Assembly (NCBI GenBank): GCA_038258415.1
Contig: JBBSPY010000173.1
Coordinates: forward strand, 1 to 6,853
DNA from: Schlegelella_A sp038258415
Lineage (GTDB): Bacteria > Pseudomonadota > Gammaproteobacteria > Burkholderiales > Burkholderiaceae_C
Reading direction: 5' to 3'
Length of the DNA stretch: 6,853 nt
Within the stretch, counting starts at the first letter, position 1, and every line of letters begins with the position of its first letter. The notes under the pieces are model-generated. The model was not told the DNA's origin. It ran no database searches and saw only the letters and a program-made list of their open reading frames with translations. Positions 1-5,620 of this stretch are shown here, piece by piece. The position numbers were made by a program, and so were the translations under genes.

Positions 1-114
1 CGCGACGACGCCGGCGTCGGCAGCGACGGTGATGGCGTAGCGGTGCGGCCGCAGGCGGTCGAACGCCGACTCGAGGCGCGCCCAGCCCGCGGTCGGCGCC
101 GGGGCAAGGTTCAT
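1..114 (-). CDS. N-terminal fragment, possible membrane-bound nucleotide-sugar 4,6-dehydratase (CapD/PglF-like), cut by the window edge
   Basis: Only 38 codons are visible. Translation starts at ATG 114, overlapping the stop of the phosphoglycosyl transferase (ATGA), and runs open to the left edge: about 24 polar residues with RLRPHR (20-25), then the start of a hydrophobic stretch ITVAADAGVVA (28-38). A basic leader followed by a first membrane helix with an early Asp is how CapD/PglF/WbpM-type dehydratases begin, and such a gene commonly lies beside an initiating transferase and a DegT aminotransferase. With so little sequence this is an inference mostly from context; any other inner-membrane protein of the pathway could fit. 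That the fragment is a real gene start is more certain than its product. Confidence 0.45.
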   Translation of the reverse strand, partial: MNLAPAPTAGWARLESAFDRLRPHRYAITVAADAGVVA

Positions 115-740
115 CGATGCCGGCGCGACGCGAACAGCGTGCGCAGGGTCAGGCCGATCAGACGCAGGTCGCCGCCGAACGTCGCCGTGTCGACGTACTC
201 GCAGGCGAGCGCAAGCTTGGCGGGCAGCACGACCTGGCGGTACTCGCGCTCGGGGTCGGGCGAGCGGGCGAGCAGCTCGCTCTCGTCGCGAAAGTGCAGC
301 GACGCGAGGTCGGTGATGCCGGGCCGCACCGAGAGCACCTTGGCGCGCACATCGGCCGGGTAGCCGGCAACGTAGGCCGGCAGCTCGGGCCGCGGGCCGA
401 CCAGGCTCATGTCGCCCACGAGCACGTTGACGAGTTGCGCCAGCTCGTCGAGCTTCGTGCGGCGCAGGAACGCGCCGACGCGTGTGATGCGCGGGTCGGC
501 ACCGACGGTGATGCCCGGCCCGGCCGAGCCGGCGTCGGCGATGCGCATCGTCCTGAACTTGTGGATGCGGAACCGCCGGCCACCGCGGCCGACCCGCTCC
601 TGCCGGTAGATCGCGGGGCCCGGCGAGTCGAGCTTGACGCAGACCGCGGCCGCCAGCAGCAGCGGCGCGAGCAGCACGAGGCCGAGCGCCGACGCGGCCA
701 TGTCGAATGCGCGCTTGAGCCGGGGCGAGCGCGCCGCCAT
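111..740 (-). CDS. Initiating phosphoglycosyl transferase (bacterial sugar transferase family, PglC/WbaP-like)
   Basis: A 209-residue single-domain enzyme that transfers a sugar 1-phosphate from a UDP-sugar to undecaprenyl phosphate, the first step of glycan assembly at the inner membrane. LKRAFDMAASALG (8-20) and the hydrophobic stretch to about 37, with a helix-breaking Pro26, form the re-entrant membrane helix; PglC has Ser-Pro here, this protein Ala-Pro. DSPGPAIYRQERVG (38-51) and FRIHKFRTM (57-65) follow. The catalytic Asp-Glu pair is D98-E99 in RRTKLDELAQLVNVL (93-107), followed by GDMSLVGPRPELP (109-121) and VRPGITDLASL (138-148). The small size, without the N-terminal membrane domain of WbaP, resembles PglC. 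I prefer ATG at 740, one base after the aminotransferase stop; an ATG at 791 would add 17 residues overlapping that gene and unlike the family. The stop overlaps the next start (111-114). Confidence 0.92.
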   Translation of the reverse strand: MAARSPRLKRAFDMAASALGLVLLAPLLLAAAVCVKLDSPGPAIYRQERVGRGGRRFRIHKFRTMRIADAGSAGPGITVGADPRITRVGAFLRRTKLDELAQLVNVLVGDMSLVGPRPELPAYVAGYPADVRAKVLSVRPGITDLASLHFRDESELLARSPDPEREYRQVVLPAKLALACEYVDTATFGGDLRLIGLTLRTLFASRRHR

Positions 741-741
741 G

Positions 742-1902
742 TCACGCCAGCGCCCGGCCGACGGCGGCGACGACGCGGTCGACGTCGGCATCGGCCATCC
801 GGGTGTGGATGGGCAGGCTCAGCATCGTCTCGTAGGCACGTTGCGAGTGCGGAAAGTCCTCGGCACGCAGCGCGTAGCGGTCGCGCCAGTAGGGCTGCAG
901 GTGCAGCGGGATGTAGTGCACGCTGCAACCGATGCCGTCGGCGTGCAGCCGCTCGATCAACGCGTCCCGACCGATGGGCGCTGCATCGGTCAGGCGCAGT
1001 GCATAGAGATGCCAGGCATGGCGATCGCCGGCCGGCGGCCCCGGCGGCACGATCGCCGGCAGGCCGCCGAAGGCTTCCGTGTAGCGCGCTGCGATCGCCT
1101 CGCGCGTGGCCTGGAAGTCGTCGGCGCGGGCGAGCTGGTGCAGTCCGATGGCCGCGGCGATGTCGGTCAGGTTGTACTTGAACCCAGGCGCGACGATCTC
1201 GTAGTACCAGCTCGGGACCGTCGACGTGAAGCGGTCGAAGGCGTCGCGGCTCATGCCATGCAGGCGCATCGTCTTCATGCGCTCGACGAGGTCGGCACGG
1301 CGGGTGACGACCATGCCGCCCTCGCCCGTCGTGATCGTCTTGTTGGCGTAGAAGCTGAAGACGGTCGCGTCGGTGTCGAGCGTGCCGATCAGCGCGCCGC
1401 TCGCCGTCGCAGGGAAGGCATGCGCCGCGTCCTCGACGACGGCGAGGCCATGCCGCTTCGCGATCGCGACGATCGCCGCCATGTCGCACGCCAGGCCGCC
1501 GTAGTGAACCGGAACGATCGCCTTCGTCTGCGGCCCGATCGCACGCTCGACGGCGCCAGGGTCGATGTTCAGCGTCGCCGGGTCGATGTCGACGAGCACC
1601 ACGTCGGCGCCGAGATAGCGCACCACCTCGGCGGTGGCGGTGAAGGTGTGCGTCGTGGTGACGACCTCGTCGCCCGGGCCGATGCCGAGGGCCTCGAGCG
1701 CGAGATGCAGGCCGGCGGTCGCCGAATTCACCGCCAGCGCCTGCAGCGACGCGTCGCCGAGCTTGCCCGCGAACGCCTCCTCGAAGCGCCGCGCCTTGGG
1801 CCCGGTCGTGATCCAGCCCGAGCGCAGCGTGTCGACGACCTCGGCGATCTCGGCCTCGCCGATGTCGGGGCGGGCGAAGGGGAGGAAGGGCAGGTCGCTC
1901 AT
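742..1902 (-). CDS. DegT/DnrJ/EryC1/StrS-family sugar aminotransferase
   Basis: A 386-residue PLP enzyme that should convert a nucleotide-linked keto-sugar to an amino sugar, usually using glutamate. It opens with LPFARPDIGEAEIAEV (4-22 region) and the diagnostic SGWITTGP (28-35). SATAGLHLAL (60-69) binds the PLP phosphate, VEDAAHAF (156-163) holds Asp158, which contacts the pyridine nitrogen, and SFYANKTITTGEGGM (183-197) carries the Schiff-base Lys188. FKYNLTDIAAAIGLHQL (241-257), HAWHLYALRL (295-304) and VHYIPLHLQPYW (328-339) are further family signatures. The length is full. Family members include UDP-sugar 4-aminotransferases such as PglE, PseC and ArnB, and GDP-perosamine synthase; sequence by eye does not separate these. 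Being next to a phosphoglycosyl transferase and a probable 4,6-dehydratase suggests a UDP-4-amino-4,6-dideoxy sugar. ATG at 1902 overlaps the toxin stop and has no evident Shine-Dalgarno site, so it may depend on ribosomes finishing the toxin gene. Confidence 0.93.
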   Translation of the reverse strand: MSDLPFLPFARPDIGEAEIAEVVDTLRSGWITTGPKARRFEEAFAGKLGDASLQALAVNSATAGLHLALEALGIGPGDEVVTTTHTFTATAEVVRYLGADVVLVDIDPATLNIDPGAVERAIGPQTKAIVPVHYGGLACDMAAIVAIAKRHGLAVVEDAAHAFPATASGALIGTLDTDATVFSFYANKTITTGEGGMVVTRRADLVERMKTMRLHGMSRDAFDRFTSTVPSWYYEIVAPGFKYNLTDIAAAIGLHQLARADDFQATREAIAARYTEAFGGLPAIVPPGPPAGDRHAWHLYALRLTDAAPIGRDALIERLHADGIGCSVHYIPLHLQPYWRDRYALRAEDFPHSQRAYETMLSLPIHTRMADADVDRVVAAVGRALA

Positions 1903-2348
1903 GGCGACATGGCGGTCGAACCCAGGACCACCAGGTTGCGGGCTTGCGCTCCAGAAACGGCGAGGACGTCGATGCCGCGGTCGAACGTGACCAGTCGCCC
2001 CTTGTGACGGACCGCCATCGCAAGAAGGTATACCTCGGTGATCTGGCGTGCCGTGAGCACCCGGTTCCAGTTCAGGACATCGACATCCAGGATGCTCAGC
2101 GAGTCTGGCCAGAACGCGTGGTTGGATTCACGCGTGGCCTTGCCGAGCCGTTCTCCGACGCTTTTCGCGGGCACACGATTGGCGTAGGTCGACTGGGACA
2201 TGACGCGCACGCAGCCGTTCTCGGTGAGCGGGCACGACGCCCAGCCGATCCGCATGTGCTTTGCCAGCCAGGCCGTCGTCGTTCGATGGTGGAGGTGCGA
2301 CGCATCGAGCAGCGCCAGCAGGACGTTGACGTCTAGGAGCGCTCTCAC
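1899..2348 (-). CDS. vapC: VapC-type PIN-domain toxin ribonuclease
   Basis: A 149-residue PIN-domain protein, expected to be a metal-dependent RNase that cuts specific RNAs and stops growth when unbound by its antitoxin. The start is GTG at 2348. The first acid is D6 in RALLDVNVLLALLD (2-15); H18, H20 and H21 follow in the usual 'SHLHH' position; the second acid is E43 in CPLTENGCVRVM (39-50); FWPDSLSILD (79-88) is conserved in this subgroup; the fourth acid is D123 in RLVTFDRGI (118-126). The third acid, normally Asp in a 'QVTDAYLLALA' motif, is Glu here (E105 in QITEVYLLAMA, codon GAG). Length is close to family norms. GC is about 60-70 % in the lines I counted, clearly below neighbours. 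The stop overlaps the start of the sugar aminotransferase gene (ATGA, 1899-1902). The family assignment is firm; the RNA target is unknown. Confidence 0.9.
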   Translation of the reverse strand: MRALLDVNVLLALLDASHLHHRTTTAWLAKHMRIGWASCPLTENGCVRVMSQSTYANRVPAKSVGERLGKATRESNHAFWPDSLSILDVDVLNWNRVLTARQITEVYLLAMAVRHKGRLVTFDRGIDVLAVSGAQARNLVVLGSTAMSP

Positions 2349-2351
2349 ACT

Positions 2352-2606
2352 TCAGATGCCCTCCGCGTCGCGGATGGCGTCGATGTGCTCGTTCGTCACG
2401 ACGACGCCTGGCCGCGCAGGAAACGGCTCGAAGCCGGCCGCGTTCACGCGAGACCGCTGTCGTCTCGACGCCGGCGCAGCGCCCTCCCCCGTCAGGGATT
2501 GCCGCACAAGACGCGAGACGATCTTGCCGGCGCTGCTCCGCTCGGTTCGAGCGATTTCCTTGGCCGCCGCGAGCAGGTCGTCGTCGATGTCGAGGGTCGT
2601 TCGCAT
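2352..2606 (-). CDS. vapB: VapB-type ribbon-helix-helix antitoxin
   Basis: An 84-residue protein. The N terminus MRTTLDIDDDLLAAAKEIAR (1-20) is the DNA-binding strand and first helix of a ribbon-helix-helix antitoxin, with the second helix in SSAGKIVSRLVRQSLT (24-39). Residues 41-56 are a basic, flexible linker. The end AGFEPFPARPGVVVTNEHI (57-75) matches the short toxin-binding tail seen in this VapB subgroup, where a 'PxRPGxxVTNE' stretch fits into the toxin. It should neutralise the neighbouring PIN-domain ribonuclease and, with it, repress its own promoter. The ATG at 2606 is the only standard start in frame before the methyltransferase stop. No Shine-Dalgarno sequence precedes it; the leader has CCTCC instead. 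The gene is 43 bases from the upstream methyltransferase gene and 3 bases from the toxin start. Confidence 0.88.
   Translation of the reverse strand: MRTTLDIDDDLLAAAKEIARTERSSAGKIVSRLVRQSLTGEGAAPASRRQRSRVNAAGFEPFPARPGVVVTNEHIDAIRDAEGI
2359..2364 (-). promoter_or_regulatory. Strong ribosome binding site of the toxin gene
   Basis: The minus strand reads GGAGGG inside the last codons of the antitoxin gene, 10 bases before GTG at 2348. It decides the toxin start: the other GTG two bases upstream runs straight into a stop, and GTG at 2348 directly begins the PIN motif. It is one of the best Shine-Dalgarno matches among the gene starts in this window. Confidence 0.7.
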
Positions 2607-2623
2607 GTGGAGGCAACGATGTT

Positions 2624-2647
2624 TGATGCGCTGATGCAGTGATGCGA
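2624..2647 (-). repeat. Three tandem 8-base-period repeats, candidate antitoxin operator
   Basis: TGATGC (plus strand) occurs at 2624-2629, 2632-2637 and 2640-2645, exactly 8 bases apart; on the coding strand the unit is GCATCA. A degenerate fourth GATG lies one base out of phase at 2618-2621. The array fills the leader between the -10-like hexamer and the antitoxin start. Ribbon-helix-helix repressors such as MetJ bind tandem 8-base boxes, and VapB-type antitoxins autorepress, so an operator role is a reasonable inference; no binding is shown by the sequence itself. Confidence 0.5.
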
Positions 2648-2652
2648 TTCTA
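2647..2652 (-). promoter_or_regulatory. Possible -10 element for the toxin-antitoxin pair
   Basis: On the minus strand this reads TAGAAT, one mismatch from TATAAT, and it includes the stop codon of the methyltransferase gene. It lies about 40 bases before the antitoxin ATG. No good -35 hexamer is seen 16-18 bases upstream (the region reads like ACGGCC), so this is a weak candidate based on one hexamer and its location in the longest gap of the left half of the window. Confidence 0.35.
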
Positions 2653-3396
2653 GCGTGAAGGGTCTCGGTGGCCGTGCCCCTTGCCGATCCAGCAGAGTCG
2701 GTGTGTGCGCAGGAACGCTATGGCGCCCAGTGCGTGGCGAGCCCATGAATTCACTCGCCGTGCGATCGGCGGCGCCAGCGTGACTCGACGCGAGTCGACC
2801 TCCCCCTCCGGAAACAGCGCCCGCACGCGCCCGAGCGGCACACCGCGCACGTCGCGGTTCCTCGGGTTGTCGACCTCGAAGTCGTACCAGAGCACGGCGC
2901 CGCCGGGTTTCGTCCATGCCCACATCCGTTCGGCCAGCCGCTGCTGGGTCGCGTCGTCGAGGATCGAGGAGAAGACGGTCGACTGCAGGACGATGTCGGC
3001 CGGTTCGCCGTCGGGCGGTGCCAGCGGCAGCGCTGCGGCATCGGCACAGGCGAGGCGGACGGCGTCGGGCAAGCGCTCGCGAGCGGCGGCGTGGCGGTCC
3101 GCAAGCAGCTCGATGCCGCGCAGGTGCTGCGGCGCGAAGCCGAGCATCAGCGCCTCGACGAGGTTGCCGCCGCCGCCGCTGCCGACCTCGAGCAGCGTCG
3201 GCCGCGACAGGTCGTCGTGGCCATGCGCACGGAGCATCGCGACGATCGCACGCTGCCGCTCCTGCCAGGCGAGCAGCGCGGCGGGGTTCGTGAGGCGATA
3301 GCGCGGGTCGCCGGCGGCGCGGCGGGCGTAGCGGGCGCGGACCGAGTCAGCCTCGGTGTCGTCGACGCCCTCGACGCGCGACGTGTCGCGGCTCAT
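2650..3396 (-). CDS. Class I SAM-dependent methyltransferase
   Basis: A 248-residue protein with the standard Rossmann methyltransferase order: motif I LLEVGSGGGGNLVEAL (68-83), an acidic end of strand 2 at GIELL (94-98, E96), the adenine-loop acid in CADAAALPL (117-125), ADIVLQSTVFSSI (133-145) and the KPGGAVLWYDF turn (163-173). After the fold comes a C-terminal part found in relatives from polysaccharide clusters: YDFEVDNPRNRDVRGVP (171-187), RRVTLAPPIARRV (203-215) and a terminal FLRTH (228-232). It probably methylates a sugar or a glycan end, possibly as a chain-capping modification, but the acceptor cannot be seen. The ATG at 3396 overlaps the GT2 stop (3393-3396). The stop codon TAG at 2652-2650 sits within a TAGAAT hexamer that may be the -10 element for the following toxin-antitoxin pair. 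This is the last gene before the 43-base gap that splits the operon. Confidence 0.88.
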   Translation of the reverse strand: MSRDTSRVEGVDDTEADSVRARYARRAAGDPRYRLTNPAALLAWQERQRAIVAMLRAHGHDDLSRPTLLEVGSGGGGNLVEALMLGFAPQHLRGIELLADRHAAARERLPDAVRLACADAAALPLAPPDGEPADIVLQSTVFSSILDDATQQRLAERMWAWTKPGGAVLWYDFEVDNPRNRDVRGVPLGRVRALFPEGEVDSRRVTLAPPIARRVNSWARHALGAIAFLRTHRLCWIGKGHGHRDPSR

Positions 3397-4478
3397 CGCG
3401 TCAACGTCGCCTGTCGCTCGTCGCCCGGCCGGCCGCGCAGCACGTCGAGCCAGCCGACGACCGAGCCGATGCCGTAGGCGACGTGGTAGGTCGCCACCAC
3501 CGCCGGCACGCGCAGTGCCGTGGCCTTGTCCAGCCCGGCCTCGCGCGCCACGGCGGCGCTGGTGACCACGACGGCGAGCGCGTAGCCGCCCCAGACGAGC
3601 GCAAACGCGGCGAGGGCGACGGCGATCGTCGTCGCTGCACCGCCGAACGCCGCCCCTGCGACGATCGCCAGCACCGACGCGATCGCCGTCGTCGTGAGTG
3701 CGGCGACGAGCGCGAGCGGCGCGAGCTGGCGCGCCGCCGCCGCCTGCCGGTGCTTGCCCATCACGAACGGCTTCCAGTAGCCGTACTGCCGGTACTGCCG
3801 GAACACCTGCCCGAGGTGCGCGCGCGGCCGGTACCAGCTGCGGATGCGCGACGACTGCCACACCGTGCCGCCGCCGCGAACGATGCGCAGGTTGTGCTCG
3901 TCGTCCTGGTTGCGCACCAGATGCTCGTCGAAGCCGCCGTGGCGCTCGAACGTGCGCCGCGGCCAGGCGCCGAGGTAGACGGTGTCGACCGGGCCGTCGT
4001 GGTCGAGCCGCCGCGACAGCGCGCCGCCCGTCACCCAGCGCGACTGGAACGCCGCCGCGATCGCCTGCGCCATCGGCGCGGCGCCGGCGGTGGTCTCGGC
4101 GTGCCAGGCACCGCCGACGACGTCGGCGCCGGTCGACTCGATCGCCTCGAGGCACATCGCCACGTAGTCCGGTGCGTAGCGGGTGTGCACGTCCATGCGC
4201 ACGACGACCTCGCCGCGCGACACCGCGAGCGCGCGGTTCAGGCCGGTCGAGACGATGCGCCCCGGGTTGTCGACGGCGACGACGCACGGGTCAGCGGCAG
4301 CAGCGTCGTCGAGCGCCTTGCGGGTGCCGTCGTCGCTCATGCCGTCGGCGACGACGACTTCCAGCGTCCACCCCGGCGGCAGCGCCTGCGCCCGCAGGCC
4401 GGCGAGGAAGTCGGCGATGTCCGAACGCTCGTTGCGGCACGGCACGACGACGCTGACGACGCGTGCCGCAGCCGTCAT
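3393..4478 (-). CDS. GT2-family glycosyltransferase, ExoA-like, with C-terminal membrane segments
   Basis: A 361-residue inverting glycosyltransferase of the GT-A fold. The N terminus has VVSVVVPCRNERSDIADFL (7-25), followed by VVVADGMSDDGT (41-52) with the nucleotide-binding Asp45, then VVRMDVHTRYAPDYV (92-106), where D96-x-H98 sits in place of the usual DxD metal site, as in ExoA-type enzymes of succinoglycan synthesis. NQDDEHNLR (190-198) supplies the likely catalytic acid(s), and FRQYRQYGYWKPFVMGKH (226-243) is the conserved membrane-proximal motif of this subgroup. From about 251 to 345 there are two to four hydrophobic segments that should anchor the enzyme to the inner face of the plasma membrane. 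A GAGG ribosome binding site lies 7 bases before the ATG at 4478. Both ends overlap neighbours by ATGA, so it is translated in series with the GT4 and methyltransferase genes. ExoA-like is a family statement; the sugar added here is unknown. Confidence 0.92.
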   Translation of the reverse strand: MTAAARVVSVVVPCRNERSDIADFLAGLRAQALPPGWTLEVVVADGMSDDGTRKALDDAAAADPCVVAVDNPGRIVSTGLNRALAVSRGEVVVRMDVHTRYAPDYVAMCLEAIESTGADVVGGAWHAETTAGAAPMAQAIAAAFQSRWVTGGALSRRLDHDGPVDTVYLGAWPRRTFERHGGFDEHLVRNQDDEHNLRIVRGGGTVWQSSRIRSWYRPRAHLGQVFRQYRQYGYWKPFVMGKHRQAAAARQLAPLALVAALTTTAIASVLAIVAGAAFGGAATTIAVALAAFALVWGGYALAVVVTSAAVAREAGLDKATALRVPAVVATYHVAYGIGSVVGWLDVLRGRPGDERQATLTR

Positions 4479-5620
4479 GCCGTGGCCTCGCGCACGGCGA
4501 CTTCACCGCGCGCCGCGACGCGCTCGATCAGGGCCGACCACGCCGCCTCCTGCGTTTCCGGCGAGAACACCGCCTTGGCGCGGGCAATCGCGGCCTCGCC
4601 CATGCGCTGCCGACGCTCCGGGTCGGCAAGCAGCGCCACGATGGCGTTCGCGAGCGCGGCCCCGTCGCCGTCGGCGACGACGATGCCCGTCTCGGGCGTG
4701 ACGACCTCGGCCGGGCCGGTCGGGCAATCGAAGGCGACCGCGGGCACGCCGAGCGCCTGCGCCTCCAGCAGCGCCAGCGGCATGCCCTCGTATCGAGACG
4801 GCAGCACGAACACGGCGGCCGCCCGGTACGCCTCCACGACGTTCGCCGTCGGCGGCGCGAGTTCGACGCTGGCGCCGACACCGAGCGCCACCGCCTGCGC
4901 CGCCGCGGCGTCGCGCAACGGCCCCTCGCCGAGGATGCGCAGGCGTGCCGCTGGCCGCGCCGCGACGACCGCCGGCCACGCCCCGATCAGTCGGTCGAAG
5001 CCTTTCTGTGCGACGTGTCGGCCGACCGCGAGGACGTGCTCGCCCTCCGGGCGCGCTGGCGCATCGGCACGCAGCGACGACGCGTTGGCGATCACCGACA
5101 CGTGGGCGTTGACCGCCTCGAAGCGCGCCCGGTCGGCCTCGGTCAGGCTGACCACGGCGGCGGCACCCCGATAGAACCGCGCTCGCAGCCGCTGCCAGAT
5201 GCCCGACCGCGCCGCGTAGTGGTTGTGGTCGCAGCAGATCGTCGCCGCCGCCCGGCCCGGCGCGACGGCGAGCCAGGTGCACGCGGCGACGACGCCGTTG
5301 ACGACGACCACGTCGGCCGGTGCGTCGCGGGCGACACGGCGCAGCGCCAGCGCGACGTGCAAGCGCGCAGCGGCGATCACGAGACCTCTGCGCCAGCCCG
5401 ACACGCTGCCGGTCGAGGGCACCGAGGATGCGCCTCCGGCGACGACGCGCACCCGCGGATCCAGCGGATAGACGACGCGGTCGCGCGGCGTGTCGGCGGT
5501 GCCGAGCACGACGCTCATGCCGCGCCGCGACAGCGCATTGCCGAGCTCGCAGACGAAGCGCTCGACGCCGCCGGCCGAGCGCAGGCTCTCGGCGACGAGC
5601 AGCACGCGCGGTCCGCTCAT
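4475..5620 (-). CDS. GT4-family glycosyltransferase
   Basis: A 381-residue cytoplasmic, GT-B fold glycosyltransferase that would transfer a sugar from a nucleotide-sugar donor to the growing lipid-linked glycan. The N-terminal acceptor domain begins VLLVAESLRSAGGVERF (6-22), with the GGVE loop usual in this family, and has DHNH (131-134) before a helix. The C-terminal donor domain shows VGRHVAQKGFDRLI (199-212), with the Arg and Lys that usually contact donor phosphates, ILGEGPL (229-235), and the E-x7-E motif at E278 and E286 within SRYEGMPLALLEAQALG. Its length is normal for GT4. The chosen ATG at 5620 overlaps the methyltransferase stop; the frame stays open upstream to about 6016, but that part lies inside the preceding gene and does not resemble a GT4 start. 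A GAGAG lies 5 bases before the ATG. The stop overlaps the GT2 start by 4 bases (4475-4478). Donor and linkage cannot be deduced. Confidence 0.93.
   Translation of the reverse strand: MSGPRVLLVAESLRSAGGVERFVCELGNALSRRGMSVVLGTADTPRDRVVYPLDPRVRVVAGGASSVPSTGSVSGWRRGLVIAAARLHVALALRRVARDAPADVVVVNGVVAACTWLAVAPGRAAATICCDHNHYAARSGIWQRLRARFYRGAAAVVSLTEADRARFEAVNAHVSVIANASSLRADAPARPEGEHVLAVGRHVAQKGFDRLIGAWPAVVAARPAARLRILGEGPLRDAAAAQAVALGVGASVELAPPTANVVEAYRAAAVFVLPSRYEGMPLALLEAQALGVPAVAFDCPTGPAEVVTPETGIVVADGDGAALANAIVALLADPERRQRMGEAAIARAKAVFSPETQEAAWSALIERVAARGEVAVREATA

Noticed and set aside
741..791. Earlier ATG at 791 for the phosphoglycosyl transferase
   Set aside because: It would add 17 residues lying inside the aminotransferase gene; family members begin shortly before the K-R-x-F-D motif, which fits ATG at 740 directly after the preceding stop.
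407..2023. Long open frame on the minus strand overlapping the aminotransferase and sugar transferase genes in another phase
   Set aside because: Its translation is Arg/Ala/Pro-rich without recognisable motifs, while the overlapping frames encode clear PLP and phosphoglycosyl transferase families.
2619..2642. Seven-codon plus-strand ORF (ATG at 2619) preceded by GGAGG
   Set aside because: The ribosome-site match is simply the complement of the antitoxin leader, and a peptide this short antisense to the operator has no other support.
2624..2647. Tandem repeats considered as a CRISPR remnant or mobile-element target repeats
   Set aside because: Units of 8 bases with no spacers are far too short for CRISPR, and there is no transposase, inverted terminal repeat or matching repeat on the other side of vapBC.
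2607..2652. Rho-independent terminator after the methyltransferase gene
   Set aside because: No GC-rich stem followed by a T-run is present; the best inverted match is only three base pairs around CTGATGCAG.
3483..5174. Long open frame on the plus strand (563 codons), with similar ones at 634-2007 and 5320-6552
   Set aside because: They are antisense to well-recognised genes, are rich in Arg, Ala, His and Asp in the manner of translated GC-rich complement strands, and show no domain or consistent start signal.
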